Shown here: positions 54,534-64,000 of the stretch, one piece after another | Layout of the letters: the number at the start of each line of letters is the position of its first letter | Numbering within the stretch: position 1 is the stretch's first letter | DNA from: Puccinellia tenuiflora | Lineage: Eukaryota > Streptophyta > Magnoliopsida > Poales > Poaceae | Assembly (NCBI GenBank): GCA_012064385.1 | Contig: QRDG01000533.1 | Location: forward strand, 1,613,149-1,677,148 | Length of the DNA: 64,000 nt | Direction of reading: 5' to 3' | Made by a program: the position numbers and the translations under genes | The notes under the pieces: generated by a model | What the model was told of the DNA's origin: nothing | The model's database searches: none | The model's input: only the letters and a program-made list of their open reading frames with translations

Positions 54534-56841
54534 AGGACTGCCTGTAGGAAACCCTTTCTATTGGTCGATGTCGAGTCTAGTTCGTGAAAAATTATTTTTA
54601 ACCTAAAAATGAGTTGTGAAAACCTTCCTAGGATTCTTTTTACTCCTTATCCAATTCACTCTGATCTCGGTGTCATCTTACCTCTATTTGATTTTAACGG
54701 TTCTCCTGATTATCGGCAAATTCTAAATCTTTAGGATCACGGGGTTGGGTTCTACCTTTAGTTAGTGGTTAACGTTGCTTGTCTGCAAATCCTAATTTCC
54801 GAGGAGAATAAGTATGGCGGATCTTCAAGATGTTCTTTTGCTTTAGTCTAAGATCTTGAACCGAAGGTCCCGGATTGTGCTAGGGCTCTGGTGTAAAGAT
54901 TCATGGGGGTTGTCACCCTTGTGAGCATTATGCTATTGTGGGTCCCGGTGCATGAAGCTGATCTTTAACCCAAGATCTTTCCCGTTGAATCCTGGTGTTA
55001 AAGGTCGAATCCTACATCAGGTTGGCAAAAATTGAAGTTAGTCTTCAAGCTCGAGGTTGCAGCCGTAATTGGTTTCCTCGACAATGCACTTCTTTGTCAC
55101 TAGCCTTAGCTAGGCTCTCTGTCATGGAACCATCTAAAGCACGACGGGTTTGCTCTTAGCGAGCCTTTCCATCAATAACTGTGTTCCCTCCGGTAACACC
55201 TTTCCTGAAACCCCCTTTCGGCACTAGTTGTCGGAAGAGTGCTACAAGGGCTTCTGCAATATCTTGAAATTGTTGTTAGCCCGACCTTTGCCCTAAATCT
55301 GTTGTCCACCTTTATCTGTCCACGGACAGTCAAGTTCATCGTGCATTGGGGTGTTCTGATGCATGTTATTCTTGTGGTTCGTTAGCGCATTCCATTTCGG
55401 GATGTCAGGAGAAACAAACTCCAGTACCTCTTCCATTTCCAGGAAAAAGGTCAAAGTTTTGTGATTCGCGGAGTAAGAGCTTGTCTAGCTTTTGTTCCGT
55501 TCCGCTTTGGAGTGTCACACTCTTTTATATCAAGTGGTCGTGCTTAGTATCATGACGTGCTTGATGAAGTGATGCTCCTACCCTTCCTTATCCATCTACC
55601 TCCGAGTTTTCGGGCTCGAGAGTATTGAGGATGTATATCGTCGTGGTAATCGGATATTCTTGGCAATTGTTGTTGCTTTGAAATCCAAGGACCTTGATTG
55701 GCACTCACTTAGGGTATCAAGACTAGATTGATGGAGTTGCCAAGTCTCATCAGCTTACCGGTGTTTCCCAATAATGAATCAGTTGGGCTTCATTGATTGG
55801 AGTCCATGTTGGTTCAATTTCCGCTCGTAATCGTGACCCAATGGAACTCCCAATCTACCTCGTGTTCTGGAGCTTGGCAATGTAGCCGTGTCTTGAGAAA
55901 TTAGTGACGCTACCTTCTGTTAACTGTCGCAATCTCCCCCTTCAGATCGGTTGAAGCCTGAAGTATCTGCACACCTACCCAACCCTGAATCTCAAGCAAA
56001 AGTGATGCTTGGAGTTTATTAAGAGCATGGCCTAGACCTTTTAGTAAACCGACAAGTCCGGTGTTGTGGTTCACGCACCTCACCGGAGGGTCTGTTGACT
56101 AAATCTCCTAACTCCTTCAAAATCAACCGCTATCCATGAGAATCATGTGTAAATGGTTCTAGAAGTTTTCCCCCTAAGGTCCTTTCCCTATCTCCAAGTA
56201 CGACCTTCGCTTGAGGATCGGATGAAGGCTATTTCCGAAGCCGGAGTGCGATATCTAGAACCTCAAGGAGAACCTCACTACGGAGTTGCTACATATCTAT
56301 CGGTCAATCCTCCATCTCGTGACAATATCTCGTTATGAGGTTTTTACCTCTCTAGCTAATTGTGGATCAAATGCCATATCTATCCTTCCTAGGTGAACTC
56401 AAAGGTTTGCCCAATCACACGGACGTTGGGTCATTTCATCAGTCACCTTAGGGCCCAATCCTCAATCTTATGGAGATCCCTTGTGTATCTGAAGTGTGGA
56501 GTCTAGACGATGCCTTTCTCCTCTCGGTGCTCCAACTCTTATGATCTACACCTCTCGGTGATTTGAAATAATGTCTTGGTCTTGGACACAAATCCTGAAC
56601 AAAGTGATCGGTTGTCCTTTCACCGGCTCGACCTTGGTGGGTCAAGTCGTTCCTTGTTCTCTCAATAACCTATGGTTTTGGGCAAGAGTCATTTTGTCTA
56701 CCACCTTAAGTTATCTCCTGTTCTTCCCGCCTTTTTGGCATGTCTTGTTAGTTAGCCAAATCTCTCCAACGAGGAAGATGTGTGTTGCCAAGTTTCTCTC
56801 ATCCCTCTTCCTACTCTAGAATCTCGGGACGAGATTCCTGT
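54534..56841 (+). other. Chr3 first internal region: non-autonomous, no pol
   Basis: 2.3 kb without long open frames. The leader next to the primer site matches that of the second internal region. A zinc-knuckle remnant lies at 55364-55405; otherwise I recognise no protease, RT or integrase. It ends in the family's 'tctcgggacgagattcctg' before the tract. A large retrotransposon derivative that keeps only the sites needed for copying. Confidence 0.7.
55364..55405 (+). pseudogene. Zinc-knuckle remnant of gag
   Basis: CYSCGSLAHSISGC fits CX2CX4HX4C exactly, in a short frame (55346-55555). It is the only gag trace in this internal region. Confidence 0.6.
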
Positions 56842-56853
56842 AAGGGGGGTAGA
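56842..56853 (+). other. Chr3 polypurine tract
   Basis: 'aaggggggtaga' before LTR-i. Confidence 0.9.
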
Positions 56854-56855
56854 AT

Positions 56856-59800
56856 TGTAACAGCCCAGATTTGGTACCCTAAAATATGGGCCAAATTTTC
56901 ACTTTTTGTTTTGCATTGCATCATGGCATCCATATGCTTTTGACTTTTTAATCTTCACTTGGAAACAAATTGAGATGGGGAGTCAAACTTTCCCACATCC
57001 AACCAATGCAAATGCTCAACTGTCAAAAACAAATCATGCTTGGACTCCCAAATGGTATAGGAAGTTCCAGGTTCACCTTTTGAAAACATTTCTCAATTCC
57101 TAAATTTTGGGTAAATAAGAAATGACATGAGAGTTGCAATTGGCTAAAGTCAATTCCTATTTTTGGAACCAAGTTAGACCTTCCAAAAATTCAAACTAAA
57201 TTCATGGAGTGCTTTATTGTTATGTTGGGAGCCACCATGTTTAATTTCACAATTTTGGGAATTGTTAAAATGCCCCAAATAAAGCCATTTTGGAAATTGC
57301 CCCAATTTACCCTAACTAAAGGCTATGAACAAATTTTGGACAAATTAATTCATTTGACCTCACCAATTTTTGTGGTGGTTCTAAAGGGTAATTCTAGGCT
57401 ATATGAATTTTTCTGGTATTTTAGAAAATGTTCTGGTGTCCTTTTTAAATAGATAAACCCTGCTGCTGGACTGGTTTGAAATGGATTCAAAAGTTCCAGG
57501 GGCCTTTTTGTAGTTTCTCCTCTTTCCCTCTCTCTCTCACCGTGGCCATGGCACTGGCGCCATGCCTCCGCCTGTGCCGCACGACGCCGTGACCTGGAGG
57601 GATCAGGGCCACCCTCGATGATGCTACCTGCTCCCTCTCCCTCCTCTCTCCCCGTCCCGGCCACAAAATTCTAGATCGGGCGTGTTCTTTCCTCTCCCAA
57701 GCTCCTCCCTCCCCGCCGGCCGTGCCGAGCCCGCCGCCGTCACTCCCGAGCGTCCCGGTCGAATCGAAGGGTGTGGCGAGCTCCGCCGCCTCCCCTGCTT
57801 CCTCCTCCGCGGCGGAATCGGCCCAGGAGGGCCGGAGCCGACGGGTTCGTCCTCGACATCGCCCGCTTCCGGCCAAGCTCCGCCCTCCCGATTGGGGCGC
57901 CATCGGCCGTCCCCTTGCCGCATCGTCCTCGCACTCGAGCTCACGGGTGAGATAGCCCCTTGTTAGCCTTTTCCCGCGCTCCCGATTTCCCTCTTCCGCC
58001 GCCCGATTTCGGTCGCCGGCGGCGTCCGCAGCGTCAGCAATCGTCAGCCTCAGCACTCGCACGTCCAACGCGCGCCCGGCCTGGCCCCCCGGCCTGGCCC
58101 CCCGGCCTGACCGGCCACGAGGCCGGGGCCTCTCGGGTCCCTGCCCGGCCATATGGGCCGGCCCGGTGGCCGGGGCCTCTCGGGCTGGGGCCCGGTCATA
58201 ATGGCCGGCCTGCACCCGGCCTGGCCGGCCTCCCTGGTTTTTTTTGCTTTTTCTTTTTTGGAGCTAAACAAAATCAAATAATTTAGTAACTATTTAAATA
58301 TTGCTCCAAAAATAGCAAATAAAATATCAAAATGTTCAGAAAAACAAACTCTATCTGTTGGAACACTTGTAATGATCTTTTGAGTTTATATTTTGCTTTT
58401 TATCTAAAAATTCCTAAAATGGCATAATTAATAACAATTTAGGAATTTCCGTAACTTATTAAATATTTGTCCAAAATTTACGGATTAAATATCAAAGTGA
58501 TCAACTTGTCAAATGCTATCAAACCATGCACTTGTCACATCATGATCACAAACTTTTATTTGATGTTATTCATAATTTGGTTAAATGAATTAAATTCATT
58601 TATTTATTTAATTTGTTACTTATTCATCGGTGCTCCGCAAATTACAAATAAATTACCGAAACGATCGGAAGAACGAAACCTATCCTTTCATGTCATGTTC
58701 ATGCATATTTGATCACTTCTCTAATAATTCAATAATTTATGAAGAATGTGGCCACTAAGATAAATATGGGGTTGGTTCCAAATAAGTGAACTAATTATTT
58801 GGCTCCTCATTTAAATTTGCTTTTAATTTATATAATAATATGGTTGCATCAATTGGACATGACATCATGTGATTGAGCATTGCATTTTGAGTTCGTGTGA
58901 TTTATGTGTGCTTTGTATTTCTTTTGGGTATCGATAGATTCCGGAGTCGAGGGTCTCTCTACTTACCCCGAAGAGCACTACTTCACTACCGGGCAGCAAG
59001 GCAAGAGATAACCTAACCTTCTTGGCATCTAGCATCCTATTCTTTTATCAAATTATTTTATCCACCATAATATTGCATGCGGTTCAAATGTCTTTTGGTA
59101 AATATATAGAATCCTATGAATGCATGTCTTTTCCCCGAGCCATTCACATGTACCCCTACCTATGAACCCTAGTGTTGATGTGTTGGCCGGATACGATTTA
59201 TAATTGTTGGTTATATGCTTAGCCATGCTTAGACATGCTTAGTTGCAATACTAGTTATGTCCGTTGTTGAATTCCATAATTGTTGATGTTAATGGAACGA
59301 TTCGGGCATGGTGGATATGCGGGTGCTTAATTAAAATGCTAAGTAGGCTTGGGTGAGTTGCCATCGGGGATGGTGTTTTGCCTCACTCTAGCCCCTAGGT
59401 GCGAGTTCTTTACCTCTTGAACCAAGACTAGCGTGCTGCCATTGGTGGGTGTATGGGCGCCTTACCGACCGAATAATTTGTGAGGGGCTTGTCAAGGGTC
59501 CTCTAGTTTGCTATTTCCATTTGCGCGTGTGTGGTGTGAGTGGAAAAGGAACGAGGATGGTGATGTTTAGGACGTGACGGTGGGGCAGGGCGCTGGGAGC
59601 GCTGAACCTGTCCTTCCGCCACTGATGGTCCTTGAGTAAGCCTCATGCAATGTAAAGGTCTAACCGCGCCCGTTCGCCGGCCCTCCCCGGAAGAGGGCCA
59701 ACTAGGTGAGCCGGACGGTACCGATGGGTAAATTAGTACACCCCTGCAGGGTTAATCTTTTCGAAAAGCCGTGTCCACGGTTATGGACGACTTGGGAATA

Positions 59801-60549
59801 GACGATAAGATCATAGAGAATATTAACCTAATTGATATGGCAGCTAAAGGTTGCATAATCAACGTGTGATAAAGGTTCACTTCCTTGAGGGTGATTCGAG
59901 GGGGTGCCTAGGTGGAGATGAGAGTGGTTGGTTACAAAAGGGTTCGATGAGAACCAATGATGACAAATGTTACTCTCTTACCCCTTTTGAAAGTATTCTG
60001 AGTAGACGAATGCCATGTGTCAATTATATTTCTGTTTATGAAACTTCGCTTTATGCAAAAAGAAACACATATACAGCTTTAGAGCCTCCGTCAGTCATTG
60101 GGCCTATATCGCCCTACTAAACTTGCGAGTACATCGTACTCAGTCTCTCTTTGCTGCCTCTATGATTTTGTATTTCAGAGGAGGACGACACCGAGCAACT
60201 AGGTGGGTTCTTCGTTGACGTCGACTACTAGTCTGGGGTTCCCAGGTGGCAGCTTGGGACCGTGGAACAAGCTGGCTTGGGTGATGTTTATTGTAGGCCT
60301 CTTAGGCCATATATTTGCTTCTGGTTGTTAGACAACACTACCCGCTTCCGCTTGATGTATTGTTGGATCCGTGATCCTTTTGTTGTGTAATATTTGTATT
60401 CTTCTCATTATATGAGTTGCTATATGTTTTGTGTCGTAGAGTCATGCAATGTGCCAGTTTGTTCCACAAGTCTCGATCTTTGTTTTATACATTGATGGTT
60501 GTGCCAACGACATAGCCTCTCTGTATAATTCCGGGGTCGGGGCGCTACA
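56856..60549 (+). mobile_element. Chr3 middle LTR (LTR-i), likely recombinant
   Basis: Preceded by a polypurine tract and followed by a primer site. Up to about 59630 only some 15 substitutions separate it from LTR-h; beyond that about 55 differences in 0.9 kb. A 15-17 base unit ('cctggccccccgg') is duplicated at about 58080-58105 relative to LTR-h. Confidence 0.93.
57947..60231 (+). other. Putative LTR-embedded micro-gene (LTR-i copy)
   Basis: Intron from 57947 after TCACGG; 63-nt exon 58938-59000; GC donor CAAG|GCAAGAG; 53-nt exon 60179-60231 (EEDDTEQLGGFFVDVDY, TAG). The last exon is unchanged in protein sequence from LTR-h although the surrounding 0.9 kb is 6 percent diverged. Confidence 0.5.
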
Positions 60550-60552
60550 AGT

Positions 60553-60564
60553 TGGTATCAGAGC
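60553..60564 (+). other. Chr3 second primer-binding site
   Basis: TGGTATCAGAGC, three bases after LTR-i. Confidence 0.92.
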
Positions 60565-60945
60565 AGGACTGCCTGTAGGAAACCCTTTCTATTGGTCGAT
60601 GTCGAGTCTAGTGAAAATTATTTTCAACCTAAAAATGAGTTGTGAAAACCTTCTTAGGATTCTTTTTGCTTCTCATCCAACTCGCTCTACTCTGATTCTT
60701 ACCTCTATTTGTTTTATGCTTGGTGTCGATGTTTAGGTTCTCGGGGTTGGGGTTCTTACCGTCCAGTTATGCCTCGAGTCTGTTATATCCGCTTGATATC
60801 GCCTCGATGACGTGATGTCACCGTGGCTGACTAAATCTGTCTTTGGTGTTTATTGCTTTGTAAATACCTATATATAGGAGCAACCTTTGATCTATCTTGT
60901 CTGTCAGAATCGGTTACTAACTTGTCGTTGTTCCAATTCTTCAGA

Positions 60946-62040
60946 ATGGCTCCTACCCGTCGTGGGGAACATAGCAGCCCTGATCCACCACCGCCCCCTT
61001 CGATGGCGGAGGTTATGATGGCAATTGAACAAAACCGTCTGCGCAATGAGCGGTTGCTCGAGCAGCTGGTCCAGCAAGGGGCCAGGAGGAACACGGACTG
61101 CACCACCCTCAACCAATTCTTGCGGTCCCAACCTCCTACCTTCTCTGAAGCTAAGGAGCCGCTTGATGCGGATGACTGGCTTCGGGCTATCGAGCGCAAG
61201 TTTGCCGCTCTTCATGTCCCGGCGGCGGAGCACGTCAACTTCGCCACCTACCTTCTGGAAAGAGCCGCCGGTTCCTGGTGGGAGAGCCACGTGACGATGG
61301 TTGCCGCGGGCCATGTTGTCACTTGGGAGGAGTTCCGCACCGCCTTCCGTGCGGCATACATCCCCAAGCCCATCCTCGAGCTCAAGAGGCGGGAGTTCCT
61401 GGACCTAACCCAGGGACGCATGGACGTCCAGTCCTATCGACGGGAGTTCAACCACCTCTCCCGTTACGCCCTCGGGACGTGACGAATGATGAGGACAAGC
61501 AATACCTCTTCCGCAAGGGGCTCGCACCTCGCCTTCGATACGAGCTCCTACCCTTCAAGTTCACCTCCTACCAAGAGCTCTACAACCAGGCTCTCACCAT
61601 GGAGCAGGGTAGGAAGGAGCTAGAGGCTTCTAAGAGGCCCGCTTCCACCGATCACCAGAGCTCCTCCTCCTCGGAGGGCAAGAAGCGCAAGGTATTCGTG
61701 CCTTTCAGCGCTATGCCAAAGGCGCCCTTCGCGCCGAAGCCCACCGGGTACCTGCCACCTCCGCCTCGCCCAGCTACTTCGACCTTGGGTGCGGCTGGAG
61801 GCAGGTTTCGACCTCGACTACCTGCATTGCCGGGGCTCACTTGCTTCTCTTGTGGCCAGCCGGGGCACTACTCCAGGGAGTGTCCCCAGAAGGCACCGGC
61901 TCCCTCAGCACCTGCACCAGCACCCTCTACCCCAGCCGCCAAGGCTACCACCGTCAGCCGTGGCCGCCTGAACCACGTCTCGGCTCAAGGCGTTGAGGAG
62001 GACCCCGGAGTTCTCATGGGTACGCTTCAAATCAATACTT
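60946..62040 (+). pseudogene. Chr3 gag
   Basis: MAPTRRGEH at 60946, following the acceptor-like 'ttccaattcttcag'. Capsid motif ERAAGSWWESHV, then a one-base loss near 61470 (TGA at 61480-61482). The second frame carries DVTNDEDKQYLFRKGLAPRL, a proline-rich linker and an intact zinc knuckle CFSCGQPGHYSREC (61842-61883). Best preserved gag in the window apart from that one break. Leads into protease in the same frame. Confidence 0.9.
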
Positions 62041-63221
62041 ATCCAGCTTCAGTGCTATTTGATTCTGGAGCTTCGCATTCGTTCATATCCATATCATATG
62101 CACACAACCATCAAATACCGTTTTGTGATGATGGATCCCCCGTTAGTGGTCAAGACCCCGGGTTCTAGTTGGCGTACCAATTGGATATCTCCCGATGTTC
62201 AAATAGCCGTAGGGTCAGTCCCTTTTCCGTTCTCATTGATAGCCCTGAGGTCAGAGGGTATCGATGTTATTCTGGGCATGGATTGGCTAGTAAGATATCA
62301 GGCCAACCTGGATTGTGCTGCCAAGACTGTCACAGTGTTCCACCCAAGGTATGGGGAAGTGCGTTATTGGTCCCCAACATCTGCAACTCCTTCCGCGGCT
62401 ACTCCTCTCTCGCCGGAGATCAGTCTTTATTTCCTGGACGGAATCACCCCGCCTGATATGTCTGAAGTCGCTGTGGTGTGTGATTTCCCCGATGTCTTTC
62501 CGGAGGAATTGCCCGGCATGCCACCCGATCGCAGCGTGGAGTTTGTGATTGAGTTGGTTCCGGGAACCGGCCCAGTTTCCAAGACGCCCTACCGTATGCC
62601 AACGGAAGAGCTAGATGAGAAGAAGCAGCTTGATGAGCTGCTGGAAAAAGAATTCATCCGGCCGAGTAGCTCACCTTGGGGCTGCCCGGTCATCTTTGTC
62701 AAGAAGAGGGATACAAATGTTCCTCGTCTGGTCGTTGACTACCGCCCTCTTAATGCGGTGACCATCAAGAACAAGTATCCAATTCCTCGAATAACCGACT
62801 TGTTCGATCAACTGGCTGGTGCCACGGTATTCTCCAAGATGGATTTGAGGTCAGGCTACCATCAAATAAAAATCCGAAAGGAGGATATTCCGAAGACGGC
62901 CTTCACTACCCGCTATGGGTTATATGAGTACACCGTCATGTCCTTTGGCCTCACAAATGCTCCGGCTACATTTATGAGGCTGATGAACTCCATCTTCCAC
63001 GAGTACCTCGACAAGTTCGTCATCATTTACATCGATGACATCCTTGTGTACTCCAAGACCGAAGACGAACATGCTGAACACCTTCGGCTAGTTTTGACCA
63101 AGCTCCGTGATCATCGCCTCTATGCCAAGTTCTCTAAATGTGAGTTTTGGCTGAAGGAGCTCATTTTCCTCGGTCATGTGGTATCGGCTGCTGGAGTAGC
63201 GGTGATACCTGACAAGATTCA
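62041..63221 (+). pseudogene. Chr3 protease and reverse transcriptase, interrupted
   Basis: Protease LFDSGASHSFISIS (DSG at 62061-62069) ends in a frame change near 62100; the next frame is open from there: GIDVILGMDWLVRYQANLDC, then RT with VVDYRPLNAVTIKNKYP, SKMDLRSGYHQIKI, MSFGLTNAPATFMRLM, catalytic YIDD at 63028-63039, and the complete connection segment KLRDHRLYAKFSKCEFWLKE. RNase H and integrase are separated off by the LTR that starts at 63222. Confidence 0.9.
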
Positions 63222-64000
63222 TGTAACATCCCAAATTTATAATAAGAATTAACAAGACCCAAAATTCAGAACCAACAAAAACTTTTTGAAATACTTCATT
63301 ATTGGTTGTGTTTTTCTTTATATTGTTCTGTTTGACCTTGTGTGACTTGTTGTTTATGCTTGTTTGACTGGTAAATATCAACCCAAGAATCCAACCAAGA
63401 TAAAAACATATTAAACTTTGGTGATCATGTTATGACAAGAGTAAATTCCATATATCTTTTCCAATCTTATTTTGGCCAAAATTTATTTCAATGATGTTTG
63501 ATTTCAGCTACAACTAAAATACCCTGTAGTTGAGAAAGTAAAAGTATTTCCAAAATTATGTGTTCCCAAAAATATGGAGATCTATATGTTATCTCCTATC
63601 TAAAGCCAACCATGATATTTTGCATGTATATGCAACTCCCATTTTATAAACTCTGATTTCCACTCAATTTGAAAACAACACTAGTGGGAAATATATTACC
63701 CCACATATTTCCTTTCTCAAACCTTTTTGAAAACAATTAAATTATGAGTTGAGATATTTCTTAAACCTCATCTTGTCATAATTGAGTGTGATCATTTTTA
63801 TAAGATAGTATTATTGGTTATGGGAATGGTGGTATGATTAATTCATGTGGTTTGAATTGTGTAGACTTGGTTGTGATGTGAATATTGCTTGTGATTTATT
63901 CATTGTTGTGTGTTTGCTTGCTCAATAAAAATAAGAAGATATAAGACCTATAACAAAAAGGTCACATGAAATAACAAATATTATTTCATTCCCACAATTT
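63222..64000 (+). mobile_element. Start of a further nested LTR
   Basis: 'tgtaacatcccaaattt' begins abruptly inside the RT/RNase H frame of Chr3, preceded by ATTCA as candidate duplication. AT-rich, no terminal CA or primer site before the window ends, so it is longer than 778 bp. Different family from the LTRs above, although it shares the TGTAAC start. Confidence 0.7.

Larger units (their letters stand above)
50832..63221 (+). mobile_element. Chr3: tandem chromovirus array LTR-internal-LTR-internal
   Basis: LTR-h (50832-54518), primer site, 2.3-kb internal region without pol, polypurine tract, LTR-i (56856-60549), a second primer site, then gag, protease and RT, cut at 63221 by another LTR. 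It sits in LTR-g; the preceding five bases are AAATG. The shared middle LTR indicates recombination between two elements. Confidence 0.88.

Overview
This window is retrotransposon DNA from a plant nuclear genome. It looks like a large grass genome (Poaceae, probably Pooideae, perhaps Triticeae). The evidence is nested LTR elements with very long LTRs (3.7-3.9 kb), Ty3/gypsy chromovirus and Tat-type polyproteins, Ty1/copia pieces, and initiator-Met tRNA primer sites. I recognise no convincing host gene, rRNA, tRNA or CRISPR array. The species assignment is inference.

Layout. 1-1015 is the 3' part of a long chromovirus LTR (LTR-a), sitting against a minus-strand copia gag/LTR remnant (1016-1921). 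1922-13603 is chromovirus Chr1: LTR-b, primer site, an extra ORF, decayed gag-pol, and a truncated 3' LTR-c. 13604-45996 is a minus-strand Tat-type gypsy element (Tat1) split by three insertions. The first is a complete chromovirus Chr2 (14456-26747, duplication CAGTG, LTR-d and LTR-e) inside Tat1 integrase. The second is a rearranged copia unit CopX (32028-39657) inside Tat1 gag; it holds a reversed chromovirus LTR (LTR-f), a central copia LTR with its polypurine tract on the left and primer site on the right, and a 200-bp inverted repeat. The third is a young non-autonomous element TatN (40048-45043, duplication AAGAT) in the Tat1 leader. 45997-48150 holds AT-rich DNA, a tRNA-like SINE relic and gene-like debris. 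From 48151 come LTR-g, interrupted at 50832 by the tandem array Chr3 (LTR-h, short internal region, LTR-i, gag-pol), which a further LTR interrupts at 63222.

Most notable. All nine copies of the chromovirus LTR family (about 27 kb of the window) carry parts of what looks like a three-exon spliced gene inside the LTR. A GC-rich first block ends in a GGTGAG donor. A 63-nt exon of constant length begins DSGVE. A 53-nt exon reads EED..GGFF.D.D and ends in a stop. Exon lengths are fixed while introns and flanks vary by many indels. TatN separately carries an antisense gene of five exons with clean GT-AG introns and its own TATA box. Chr1 has an additional ORF between primer site and gag with a faint double-stranded-RNA-binding-like pattern. 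CopX looks like integration of a circularly permuted copia DNA, and LTR-i looks like a recombinant of two parental LTRs.

Almost all gag-pol genes here are broken by stops and frameshifts. Intact reading frames are the Chr1 extra ORF, the TatN gag-like ORF and the TatN antisense gene. TatN has the most similar LTR pair in the window (six substitutions in about 452 bp).
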